DNA from: Neokomagataea anthophila
GTDB taxonomy: Bacteria > Pseudomonadota > Alphaproteobacteria > Acetobacterales > Acetobacteraceae
Assembly: GCF_018122595.1 (NCBI RefSeq)
Contig: NZ_JAGRQH010000002.1
Location: 248,001 to 312,000 of the forward strand
Length of the DNA stretch: 64,000 bases
Reading direction: 5' to 3'
Shown: in pieces, positions 9,380 through 18,570 of the stretch
Layout: every line of letters starts with the position of its first letter
Numbering within the stretch: position 1 is the first letter of the stretch
Notes under the pieces: generated by a model
The model's database searches: none
Seen by the model: only the letters and a program-made list of their open reading frames with translations
Told to the model about the DNA's origin: nothing
Position numbers and translations under genes: made by a program

Positions 9380-12367
9380 TCAGACAATACAAGTCTGTAT
9401 AATCTGATCGAGGTCACGTCTGAACTTTGCAGGCGAACATTCTTCTCGAATCGATGATAAAGCTTCATTACGTAGACGAGCCCACAATTCACCATCTTGA
9501 TACAAACGCACAATAGCATCTGCAAAAGACTTCGCATCGTCGCCCCCAGCATGAAGCAACTGCTTGCCGTTCTCCCAGCCAACCTGAGAGGCCAACAAAG
9601 ATGTCACCACCATAGGCACACCTAAACTTGCAGCTTCTTGCACCTTAAACGGCAAACCACCCGCAAAACGTGTCGGCGCTACAAATACTCGGTGCCGATC
9701 AAAAAGCGGCCCCAAATCATGTACGGCTCCAACAATATCAACTCGTGGATGCAATGCAAACGGGCTCATATCGACAGATGGGCTAATAAACCCAGCGATG
9801 CTGAACTTCACATCTGCAGGTAATACGCCATCCAAATGTGGCAGCACTTCTTCCACAAACCACTCAAGACTATCATGGTTTGGTGATCCAGCATCATGCA
9901 AAGCCCCTAAGAACAGGATATCACGCCGTTCTTCAAAGCCCGCAGGTGTTGGTTTAGGGCGCATTTCATGCCCAAGCACGGACACATTATCATACCCAGC
10001 ACGACGCACCAAAGACGCGTCATTCTCGGTAACAGTTACAATACGCTGACAAAAATGAGCTGCATCCAATTCTTCTTGCAACATCTCATCAAAGTCTTGC
10101 TCAGCACGCGGCAAGTCCAACACTTCCAAACGTCCCAACGTCCGTGGTGTTGCAATAACTTCCGTATCCAGAACCGCACCACCCGCAGGAAGATAACGGC
10201 TAGTTTCATTCAAGATCGGAAGCAAGCGCACCATATTATGCGTACGCCCTACCCACAGAAGGTCATAATACCCTGTGCGTTCTTGAATAAACTCTGCAAA
10301 ATCCGCCACATGCAGGTCTGGCAGCAACTCAACCGTTTCTGGAAAATCTCCAAAAATATCCAGAACGCTCTGCTCACGCGGCAACATTGGGAAAACCGTA
10401 ACATGGTATCCTAATGCTGCCATCTCCCGCACCACATCATTGGATCGAACATAGCCAGACCCTAAGCGCCGAAGCGGCAGACGATCTTCAATGAACAAAA
10501 TCCGTTTCTCATCCCGTCGACGCTCACGCGCATGAACGGCATTGCGCAAATGTGGGGGCTGTTGATTCCGCAAGAAATCCGGATGTGCCCGAGCAAAGGC
10601 TTTCAAATTCGCTTGCATCAAAGCCAATGATCCTGATGCACCCGAACTGCCGAACTCCAAATGTTCAATCACCACTGTTGGATCATAAACAACCCGGAAA
10701 CCCGCTTTAATGATACGAACGCACAAATCGGCATCTTCGAAATATGCTGGCCGGAAACGCGGATCATATCCTGACAAACGGCGCAGTAACGATGACCTGA
10801 CAACGATAAACGCCGCTGAACAGTAATCAACATCACGAATAAAATTCGCTTCCGGCACATTCGGATCCGCGTCACGCAGGTAGCCATACGTACCACCATC
10901 ACGCCACACGACCGAACCTGCCTCTTGCAAGTGCATATTGGTCCGAATAATCTTTGCGCCAACAGCACCAATATTCGCTTCCGACCGAATACGCTTCAAG
11001 GACAAACGCAACGCATCCGGTGCTAGGCGAATATCATTATTCAAATACAAAACAAACGGGGCTTCAACCTCGGCAAGACCCGCATTACACCCTTCAAGGT
11101 ATCCAATATTATATCGATACCGTAAAAGTTTAACCCCTCGTACAAACTGCGCTAATTGACGACTCTGATCATGAGAACCTGAGTCCACAATAATCACTTG
11201 AATTGCGCCCGAATAATTCGCTCGCAATGACGCCAAAGCCTGCATGGTCAATGCAATCTTATTATACATGACCATAATCACACTGATTTCCGGCAAGCCA
11301 GAATATGTGAAGTCCAAACGGCGTCGTACCAGCATCGGCAATTGTGCTTCAGCTTCGCGCTCAAACACAACCTTTGCTTGCACCTCATCAATCTCAGCGA
11401 TACCTGCTAACGCCGCTTGCGAGTCAGGCGTCACACGCCCGGCAACATAATGCGTAAAGGGTGTATCAAAGAGCTTATTGTGCAAATCACGTCGCACTTG
11501 TGGACGTGATTTATAAGCATCCATGCTCAAATTTTTACCAGGCGAGCGGCCTTCATTTGCACCAAATTTAACGAAATGATCATAACCATTCCGAAAAACG
11601 CCTTGGTCTAAGGCAGCCTTCAGGTCTGGATAGAGTTCTGCATACTCATCCTCAGAAAAGAACTCTAATGGATCGTAATGCCGTGCTCTATCATTCGTCA
11701 TATAATGATGCAGAGCACTACTATAACGCCCCTCATCAATATCCTTCTGAACAGACGGATAACGATTTAAATACCAAACTGGGTCAAAATACCACGACAC
11801 ACGCCCCGCATTAGCCACTGACGCTGGCAGTACCAACCAAGACGAAAATAAATTGTCGTTCGCCGAAAAATAATCTGGAAAGTGGAGCGCTAACTGACGG
11901 CACAATTCCAAATCAAAAAAACGATGACCAATATAATTGCGCTGAGAGCCAACTTCTAAATAGTGATCATAACCATTTAAAAAACCCTGCTCTTCGAGTG
12001 CTCGCTGCGTCAGTTCATGATAACGACGTCGATATTCGAGCTCATCAAAAAGCCAATGACCCGAATTATGGACGTAACCAGCAGAACAATAATGGGCAAA
12101 CCCAGATTCATAATGCCCTTCAATAACAGCCTTATGCACATCTGGATAAAAGCTTAGATACCATACCTCATCAAAATATCGGTTTGGCGAATGACCATAT
12201 TTACGACCAAACTGATTATAAAACTCTTCGGCATCCCCTATGCCTTCTTTTTTCATCCATTCTTCAGCCTCAGGGTATCGCAGTAAATACCACTTGGCAT
12301 CAAAGATACGCCAGCAAGGCTGACGTATCTTCACATTAGAAATAACTTCGCTTTGTTCACCCGGCAT
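9380..12367 (-). CDS. Multidomain glycosyltransferase: repeat domain + GT2 + GT4
   Basis: A 995-residue protein with three parts. Residues about 15-300 hold five copies of a roughly 60-70-residue unit of the form FD..WYL..YPDV...G.Y..G..HY...G. Residues about 350-590 are a GT2 (GT-A) domain of rhamnosyltransferase type: VIMVMYNKIALTMQALASLR, the LNNDI acidic motif, and YFEDADLCVRI. Residues about 620-990 are a GT-B/GT4 domain opening with ILFIEDRLPLRRLGSGY and ending with PFKVQEAASLGVPMVVTSL. Two glycosyltransferase domains in one chain suggest stepwise or processive building of a repeating glycan. Gaps of 19 and 32 bases to its neighbours support an operon. No signal peptide or membrane segment is seen. 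Confidence 0.85.
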   Translation of the reverse strand: MPGEQSEVISNVKIRQPCWRIFDAKWYLLRYPEAEEWMKKEGIGDAEEFYNQFGRKYGHSPNRYFDEVWYLSFYPDVHKAVIEGHYESGFAHYCSAGYVHNSGHWLFDELEYRRRYHELTQRALEEQGFLNGYDHYLEVGSQRNYIGHRFFDLELCRQLALHFPDYFSANDNLFSSWLVLPASVANAGRVSWYFDPVWYLNRYPSVQKDIDEGRYSSALHHYMTNDRARHYDPLEFFSEDEYAELYPDLKAALDQGVFRNGYDHFVKFGANEGRSPGKNLSMDAYKSRPQVRRDLHNKLFDTPFTHYVAGRVTPDSQAALAGIAEIDEVQAKVVFEREAEAQLPMLVRRRLDFTYSGLPEISVIMVMYNKIALTMQALASLRANYSGAIQVIIVDSGSHDQSRQLAQFVRGVKLLRYRYNIGYLEGCNAGLAEVEAPFVLYLNNDIRLAPDALRLSLKRIRSEANIGAVGAKIIRTNMHLQEAGSVVWRDGGTYGYLRDADPNVPEANFIRDVDYCSAAFIVVRSSLLRRLSGYDPRFRPAYFEDADLCVRIIKAGFRVVYDPTVVIEHLEFGSSGASGSLALMQANLKAFARAHPDFLRNQQPPHLRNAVHARERRRDEKRILFIEDRLPLRRLGSGYVRSNDVVREMAALGYHVTVFPMLPREQSVLDIFGDFPETVELLPDLHVADFAEFIQERTGYYDLLWVGRTHNMVRLLPILNETSRYLPAGGAVLDTEVIATPRTLGRLEVLDLPRAEQDFDEMLQEELDAAHFCQRIVTVTENDASLVRRAGYDNVSVLGHEMRPKPTPAGFEERRDILFLGALHDAGSPNHDSLEWFVEEVLPHLDGVLPADVKFSIAGFISPSVDMSPFALHPRVDIVGAVHDLGPLFDRHRVFVAPTRFAGGLPFKVQEAASLGVPMVVTSLLASQVGWENGKQLLHAGGDDAKSFADAIVRLYQDGELWARLRNEALSSIREECSPAKFRRDLDQIIQTCIV

Positions 12368-12386
12368 TACGTCGTGCCCTTAATGT

Positions 12387-15300
12387 TCAGGACATAGCCC
12401 GCTGATTAAGAAGCGCATCGACATGCCGAGCATCTTCCTGAGACAAACCCTCTCGGATTGTAGACTGAATTTTACCCTTACTAAAGTTCACGGCCAAATC
12501 AGTTACATAAGTCCCAAAGACTTCACCGGCAACGTTCAAGAGCGCAACTTGATAACGCCCTTCCAAAACCAGAGCATAGCCACGCTTCGGGTCAAATGTG
12601 CCCTCAAAACCTGCACACAAAGGTGCATCTTCATGAACGACGGCCACATCATGCCGAACACAACGGTTCAATGCTGACAGAACAATTTCACCACGCTCAG
12701 GCTGTACCAAGGCAACATACATTTGCCCTGCACGCTGCAAGCCCTTTAAGAAAGCCCAACCACGAATATGCAGAACACCTTCAGCTTCAACCTCACGGAG
12801 TGGCTCTCCGACAACTCCCGTAAAATCGTCGATAAACTGCTCTAAACGTCCTTCCCCGTGCGAATGTAGGCCTTCTTTTTGAGCCGAGGCCAACTTAATG
12901 CCACGCAGTACGCCATCATTATGCGCAACCCGCTCAAAGTCAGTGAGAATTTGTCCATTAGAAGGAGATACACGCTCAATTTCCGTAATCTGACCGCCTT
13001 CAACCTCGATCTGATACGGTGTTAATTGAAACGCACCCTGCCCCTGAAGTACGTTGATCAAACCAACGCGGAAACGACCTTCACACCATTTTCCGCGCAA
13101 TGCTGCACGCCCTGAGAAACCAGAACGGCGCGGAGAATCTGCAAATAATTTTGCAATATCGCTGCGCGTCTCCCGTTGGCACTCAACGTAAATCGTAGGG
13201 CTATCCGGCGCTTCACCGATAAGAACAGCCAGCATACGCCCTGCTGTAGAAATTCCCGGCAACAAGAACCACCCACGAATATGGAACTCGTTCGCACTGT
13301 CAAAATCAATCTCAACACCCGGCCGGAAAACATGATGACAAATATCATCAACGTAACATTCCGCACCTTGGATCGAGAACCAATCATTAACCTCAATTGG
13401 CAACTCAATCGAGAGATCACGCTGCGTCGGAGGATCAAAAATATGACGTGGTGGGGCCTGATGACGCCAATTATTATGCGGCAACAGATGCACTTGCCCA
13501 GCATCAATACGCAGGTCAGAGACCCCCATATCACGCCGTGGCGCTATATCACGGTATAACTGCAACAGATCACGCGAATATTCTGTCGCATTTGTCAAAA
13601 GATGCGGCCCAATATTCGCCATCATCTTACGACGCAGTGCTTCGGATGAACGGAGCATTTCCAAACGCTCCAGCACCATGCTCGGACGGTTAATCGGCAC
13701 CTTAAAGCCGTTCACACCGTCTTCAACACGGTCTCCCAAAGCCCCTACATCGGTCACAATCGGAAGAAGACCATTCTGCCATGCTTCTGACAGAGAAATA
13801 CAATATGTCTCAGGCCAGATAGAGAGGTTCAATGCAACATCTGCAACCTTCAGCGCATCAATCTCACCCATATCATAACGGCCATACACCGTGACATTTG
13901 AGCGCGGCACTGAGTTAAGAACTGCTTCATATTCTGGGTGGACGTACCCAAAAATATGGAAGTGGAAGTGATCAGGGTGGGCAATTTCGATCAAGCTTAG
14001 AATGGTGTCAGCGCCCTTCGTACGAAGGAAGTTACCAACAATAGCCACCCCTAATGGACGCCCTTCCAAAGACTTATAGGCCTTTGGCACAACTGGCACT
14101 GTATTCTCAGGGCTTGGAATACCCGTAATCAAACTGACCTTTTGATCCAAGATCGGGTAAATATCATGTGTCAGATCGCGGGAGTGCTGCGTACCGAACA
14201 TGATCGCGTCGACCGAACGCAACATCTTCGCAATAAATGCACGGCGTGTCTGCTCACCACCGTATTCAACATTCTCTGCAGCTTTAAGGGTAACATCCGC
14301 AGCCAATACAGAACGGACTTCGTCCTCTACATAACGCAGTTCATGGTTCAACAGGTTATAGCGCGACGAAACCAGCCAGAAATCATGCGCAGAGAACACA
14401 ACACCAGCGCCGCTTGCTTTAGCAATAATCGGCAAGGACAAGGCATGGTGCCCAAGGTGCTGGAAGTGGACAACATCAATATTATATTGCCCAATAACAC
14501 TCGAGAAGGCCATTTCCTCGGCCCCATCACACATGACATCCTGCCACCCTGCTTCTGGGACTTCAAAGCGATCAAGCTCCTGACCGCTTGCCGTTGTCAT
14601 CCAGCACGAACCACCACGACGCAGCCAGTAGAAAAACTCAACATCACGCCCCAGCATTGAGCACAGCGCTTGTTGATAGACCTCAACACCTCCCCAAGCC
14701 TGCTCATGAATCGTGGAGTGCGTGCACATCAAAACGCGCAAACGGCGACGACGCTCAACAGGAACGATACTATCGGTACGACGGCCAAAATCTGCCCCCG
14801 TGATTTCTTGCATTTTCCGCAAGCGATTTTCATACAAGTGGTGCTGCAAGACAGACTTTTGCGCAGCCTGAGCGGCTTTACGCCGTACACTCTTGCTCTC
14901 CAAAAGGCGGGCAACAGCAGCAACAACCCCATCGGGGTCACGTGCAAGGCTTACGCCATCAACTGTTTCGAAATGCTCACTCGCCATGCTTTCCGGCGCT
15001 TCAACAACTTGCGCTGTACCAGCCAGACCAAGCTCAAAGAAACGCGGCCCAGGAGCAGTCGCTTGGCTTACATCACCATGACTTGCATAATCACGAAACA
15101 TGGTCAGCGTCACGGCACTGACATTCGCAAAATCAATAAATGCTTCATGGCTGACTGGACGCTGAATAGCCAAAGCTGCCAAGTCTGCCGGCAATGGCGG
15201 CAGGTACTCGTTACCCGGGCAAATCAGCTTCAAACGCGCATCAGGGAACGCCGCAATCACTCGGCGCAACGTCTCGACACGGTTTGGCCACATCGTGCCC

Positions 15301-15734
15301 GCAAAGAAAATATCATACTCAAGTTCATTGGCCGTCAGTACTTTACGTTCATGAATCGATGTACTGGCTGCCAACGGCAGGTAATGGCCTTTGCCATTAT
15401 AATACTCCGCACAAGACGGATCATTCGTGAAAACGAAGTCAAACAGGCCAGCATTTTCAACGTTGAAATCCCGCATGAAGGGGTCTTCAAACGTCCACAA
15501 AATCATCGTTTTGAATGCTGGACGAATACGACGCAGCAGCGGCAAGTGAATACGCTGCGCATCAATGCAGATCAGAACATCATGAGCACCTGATGCTGCT
15601 ATACCCGCCAAAGACATGTTGTCTGCAACAACAACGTCATCACGCCCAAATAGAGACTTCGCAGCGCGCTCTATCGCAAGAGTAAGGTACGAATTGGGGT
15701 TATGCGTAAAGTTTGTATTATAAATGACCGCCAT
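12387..15734 (-). CDS. Multidomain glycosyltransferase: CgeB-like + GT4 + twin C-terminal modules
   Basis: A 1115-residue protein. Residues about 1-325 are CgeB-like (LWTFEDPFMRDF, YLPLAAS, PGPRFFELGLAGTAQVVEAP). Residues about 332-735 are a GT4 domain (LRVLMCTHSTIHEQAWGGVE, then AIVGNFLRTKGADTILSLIE and a C-terminal SLSEAWQNGLLPIVTDVGAL). The last third holds two related modules of about 130 residues, each with an IRGW...L.G...AG.M core, an R.D.A patch and a GF.G patch, probably beta-sandwich and sugar-binding. It is the first gene of the three-gene cluster. The start is the ATG at 15734; a TTG one codon earlier is less likely. Acceptor and sugars cannot be read from the sequence. Confidence 0.85.
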   Translation of the reverse strand: MAVIYNTNFTHNPNSYLTLAIERAAKSLFGRDDVVVADNMSLAGIAASGAHDVLICIDAQRIHLPLLRRIRPAFKTMILWTFEDPFMRDFNVENAGLFDFVFTNDPSCAEYYNGKGHYLPLAASTSIHERKVLTANELEYDIFFAGTMWPNRVETLRRVIAAFPDARLKLICPGNEYLPPLPADLAALAIQRPVSHEAFIDFANVSAVTLTMFRDYASHGDVSQATAPGPRFFELGLAGTAQVVEAPESMASEHFETVDGVSLARDPDGVVAAVARLLESKSVRRKAAQAAQKSVLQHHLYENRLRKMQEITGADFGRRTDSIVPVERRRRLRVLMCTHSTIHEQAWGGVEVYQQALCSMLGRDVEFFYWLRRGGSCWMTTASGQELDRFEVPEAGWQDVMCDGAEEMAFSSVIGQYNIDVVHFQHLGHHALSLPIIAKASGAGVVFSAHDFWLVSSRYNLLNHELRYVEDEVRSVLAADVTLKAAENVEYGGEQTRRAFIAKMLRSVDAIMFGTQHSRDLTHDIYPILDQKVSLITGIPSPENTVPVVPKAYKSLEGRPLGVAIVGNFLRTKGADTILSLIEIAHPDHFHFHIFGYVHPEYEAVLNSVPRSNVTVYGRYDMGEIDALKVADVALNLSIWPETYCISLSEAWQNGLLPIVTDVGALGDRVEDGVNGFKVPINRPSMVLERLEMLRSSEALRRKMMANIGPHLLTNATEYSRDLLQLYRDIAPRRDMGVSDLRIDAGQVHLLPHNNWRHQAPPRHIFDPPTQRDLSIELPIEVNDWFSIQGAECYVDDICHHVFRPGVEIDFDSANEFHIRGWFLLPGISTAGRMLAVLIGEAPDSPTIYVECQRETRSDIAKLFADSPRRSGFSGRAALRGKWCEGRFRVGLINVLQGQGAFQLTPYQIEVEGGQITEIERVSPSNGQILTDFERVAHNDGVLRGIKLASAQKEGLHSHGEGRLEQFIDDFTGVVGEPLREVEAEGVLHIRGWAFLKGLQRAGQMYVALVQPERGEIVLSALNRCVRHDVAVVHEDAPLCAGFEGTFDPKRGYALVLEGRYQVALLNVAGEVFGTYVTDLAVNFSKGKIQSTIREGLSQEDARHVDALLNQRAMS

Positions 15735-15900
15735 CAAGCAATTGAGCGCCTTACGCCCACCCCCAATTTAGAATCAAGACTCACGACATACAGTACACTT
15801 CGTGCGCACTGCACTCGACGTTATGATAATTTCTAGCTCAGTCATTAAAACAGCAAAAACGCCGTTCGCATACCCTCATGATTTAGAATAAATAAAAAAA

Positions 15901-15920
15901 AGGGCCGCCGAAGCGACCCT
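15901..15920 (-). terminator. Rho-independent terminator of rpsA (UUCG loop)
   Basis: Read on the minus strand the stem is AGGGTCGC/GCGGCCCT with one G-U pair, closed by a C(UUCG)G tetraloop and followed by a run of eight T (A-tract at 15893-15900). It sits 40 bases beyond the rpsA stop. Confidence 0.9.
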
Positions 15921-15959
15921 TTTCATAACACCTCAAATAAAAGAGGCATTATTTTTCCA

Positions 15960-17669
15960 TCAATCCGTAGTACGGCGACGGATTGCTGCACCCAGGATAT
16001 CACCCAGTGATGCGCCGGAATCAGATGAACCGTATTCCGTAATAGCTTGCTTGTCTTCCTCGACCTCACGGCCACGGATCGTCAGAGCCAGCTTGCGTGA
16101 TGCACGCTCAACAGCAACGACCTTCGCATCAACCTTCTCGCCAACAGCGAAACGCTCTGGGCGTTGCTCTGCCTTGTCACGAGCCAGTTCTGCGCGGCGG
16201 ATGAAGCCGTTCAGGACTTCGTCAACCTTCACTTCGATGCCGTTCGTCTGAACTGCGGTCACAACACAGGTTACGATTGCACCCTTCTGAACGCGTGCGA
16301 GCGTGTCAGCGGCTGGATCTTCCTGAAGCTGCTTGATACCGAGCGAAATGCGCTCTTTCTCAGCGTCCACGTCGAGAACCTTAGCCTTAACGACCTGGCC
16401 CTTCTCGTAGTTCGCCATGGCTGCTTCGCCAGCTTCGTCCCAAGACAGGTCGGACATGTGAACCATGCCGTCGATGTCTGCGGAGAGACCGATGAACAGA
16501 CCGAACTCGGTGATGTTGCGGATTTCGCCTTCGATGACGGAACCGACTTTGTTCTCTTCTTGGAATTGCTCCCAAGGATTGCGCTGAACCTGCTTCAGGC
16601 CCAGAGAGATGCGGCGCTTTGAGCTGTCCACATCGAGAACCATAACGTCGACTTCCTGAGAAGTAGCAACGATCTTGCCCGGATGTACGTTCTTCTTTGT
16701 CCAAGACATTTCAGAAACGTGTACCAGACCTTCAACACCTGGCTCCAGCTCAACGAATGCACCGTAATCGGTGATGTTCGTGACGCGACCCGTGTAACGA
16801 GCACTTGCTGGGTACTTAACAGCAACATTTTCCCATGGATCAGCTTCAAGCTGCTTCATGCCAAGGGAGATACGCTGCGTGTCAGAGTTGAAGCGAATAA
16901 CCTGAACGCGAACCGGCTGACCGATCTGAAGAGCTTCAGATGGGTGGTTGATGCGCTTCCAAGCGATATCCGTAACGTGCAGCAGGCCGTCAACGCCGCC
17001 GAGGTCAACGAACGCACCGTAATCGGTGATGTTCTTGACAACGCCGTCAAGGATCATGCCTTCCTTCAGGCCCTGGATCAGCTCAGAACGCTGCTCAGCA
17101 CGGGTCTCTTCAAGAACGGCACGACGTGACACAACGATGTTACCACGTGCACGATCCATCTTCAGGATCTGGAACGGCTGTGGCTGCCCCATCAGCGGCC
17201 CAACGTCACGAACCGGACGGATGTCCACTTGGCTGCCCGGCAAGAACGCCATTGCGCCACCGAGGTCAACCGTGAAGCCACCCTTAACACGACCATAAAT
17301 CGTGCCGTTCACGCGCTGGTTGTTGCCGAATGCACGCTCCAGAGCCGTCCATGCTTCTTCACGACGAGCCTTCTCGCGTGACAGAACGATGGAACCATCA
17401 CGATCTTCGTAACGCTCAACGTACAGCTCGATAACATCGCCAGGCTTCACGTCAGGAGCGGCACCCGGAGGACCGAATTCCTTCAGCGCTACGCGGCCTT
17501 CGCTCTTCAGGCCAACGTCAACAATCGCGAACTCGTCAGACAGACGAATAACACGACCCGTAACAACGGAGCCTTCAAAACCAGTGTCGCGACCCAGTGT
17601 CTCGTCGAGAAGGGCAGCAAAATCTTCGGTGCCGTGTGCAACCGAGTTCATCAGAGTGGCAGAAGCCAT
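15960..17669 (-). CDS. rpsA: 30S ribosomal protein S1
   Basis: A 569-residue protein with six S1 (OB-fold) RNA-binding repeats. They begin near GSVVTGRVIRLSDEF, NGTIYGRVKGGFTV, DGVVKNITDYGAFVDLGG, TGRVTNITDYGAFVEL, EGEIRNITEFGLFIGL and TCVVTAVQTNGIEVKV. The third and fourth are the most canonical, as usual for S1. S1 binds mRNA on the 30S subunit and helps load leaders with weak Shine-Dalgarno sites. The frame is open upstream to 17726, but the family start MASATLMNSVA is the ATG at 17669, giving normal length. It follows cmk with a 268-base gap, as in other alphaproteobacteria, and has its own terminator. Confidence 0.97.
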   Translation of the reverse strand: MASATLMNSVAHGTEDFAALLDETLGRDTGFEGSVVTGRVIRLSDEFAIVDVGLKSEGRVALKEFGPPGAAPDVKPGDVIELYVERYEDRDGSIVLSREKARREEAWTALERAFGNNQRVNGTIYGRVKGGFTVDLGGAMAFLPGSQVDIRPVRDVGPLMGQPQPFQILKMDRARGNIVVSRRAVLEETRAEQRSELIQGLKEGMILDGVVKNITDYGAFVDLGGVDGLLHVTDIAWKRINHPSEALQIGQPVRVQVIRFNSDTQRISLGMKQLEADPWENVAVKYPASARYTGRVTNITDYGAFVELEPGVEGLVHVSEMSWTKKNVHPGKIVATSQEVDVMVLDVDSSKRRISLGLKQVQRNPWEQFQEENKVGSVIEGEIRNITEFGLFIGLSADIDGMVHMSDLSWDEAGEAAMANYEKGQVVKAKVLDVDAEKERISLGIKQLQEDPAADTLARVQKGAIVTCVVTAVQTNGIEVKVDEVLNGFIRRAELARDKAEQRPERFAVGEKVDAKVVAVERASRKLALTIRGREVEEDKQAITEYGSSDSGASLGDILGAAIRRRTTD

Positions 17670-17937
17670 GTAGTCTAATATTCCCAGATTTCCGCAATAC
17701 GCTGGAAATCCATGCTTGCGCCACACATGAAGTTGTTATGCGTGTGACGTCTCCCCGTCGGCCCTAAAAGCATCAAACGGGTCGGTGATCCAAAATACCC
17801 CTATGCCTGCCATGCACACATAAGAGGAAAGCAAACCTTTACGGTGCCTTGCCTTCAGAGCAAGCAAAGACACCCTTGACACAGTCAATGTCAATCAAAA
17901 AGTGCTTTTTCCACTCCCCAATCAGGATGAGAGGACG

Positions 17938-18570
17938 TTACTTACGACGCTGCGCAATGTAATCACACGCTTTTTGAAAAACCTCAGCCGCCGTCAAATC
18001 ATCCGTATCAATCGTGAAGGCATCATCTGCCGCCCGTAACGGCGCAACATCACGCTCCGAGTCTCTTTGATCCCGGCTTTCAATCTCTGCCACCGCATGG
18101 CGCAACGCTTCACCTTCCAGCGGCATATCTGCATGCATCTGATGATAACGACGCAATGCACGTGTCTTGGCTGACGCCGTAATAAACAGCTTAACAGGCG
18201 CGTCCGGAAATACGACCGTCCCGATATCACGCCCATCGACAACGGCCCCACCCGTACGCCCAAAAACACGCTGGCGCTCCAGAAGAGCCGCACGCACAGC
18301 AGGCTGCGATGCAACCATAGACGCCGCACGATCCACTTCAGGAACACGCAGATCATTGCGCTGCAAATCTTCGGCCGTCAGATGTTGCGCCATGTCCTCC
18401 GCAGCATTCTGTGGGTCTCCGCCTGCATTGAGCACACGCCGCGCAACAGCACGGTACAACAAACCCGTATCCAAATACGGCAATCCATAAGCCTCTGCCA
18501 GAGCCCGCGCTAACGTCCCCTTACCAGCTGCCGCCGGCCCATCAACCGCGATAACAAACCCACCGGACAT
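17938..18570 (-). CDS. cmk: Cytidylate kinase
   Basis: A 210-residue (d)CMP kinase that phosphorylates CMP and dCMP with ATP. The Walker A motif GPAAAGKGT is at residues 11-19, the substrate part has LPYLDTGLLYRAVA, and VVDGRDIGTVVFPDA near 113-127 is the classic Cmk signature. The C-terminal section RDQRDSERDVAPLRAADDA contains the arginine-rich lid. The ATG overlaps the aroA stop by one base (TGATG), so the two are translationally coupled. rpsA lies downstream on the same strand. Confidence 0.97.
   Translation of the reverse strand: MSGGFVIAVDGPAAAGKGTLARALAEAYGLPYLDTGLLYRAVARRVLNAGGDPQNAAEDMAQHLTAEDLQRNDLRVPEVDRAASMVASQPAVRAALLERQRVFGRTGGAVVDGRDIGTVVFPDAPVKLFITASAKTRALRRYHQMHADMPLEGEALRHAVAEIESRDQRDSERDVAPLRAADDAFTIDTDDLTAAEVFQKACDYIAQRRK

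Noticed and set aside
10669-10971. Minus-strand frame of 100 codons within the 995-residue glycosyltransferase
   Set aside because: Alternate-frame shadow of the GT2 domain, whose catalytic motifs lie in the main frame.
14670-15593. Plus-strand open frame of 307 codons
   Set aside because: It lies wholly antisense to the 1115-residue glycosyltransferase, its protein is rich in Arg, Thr and Asn without domains, and it has no fitting start context.
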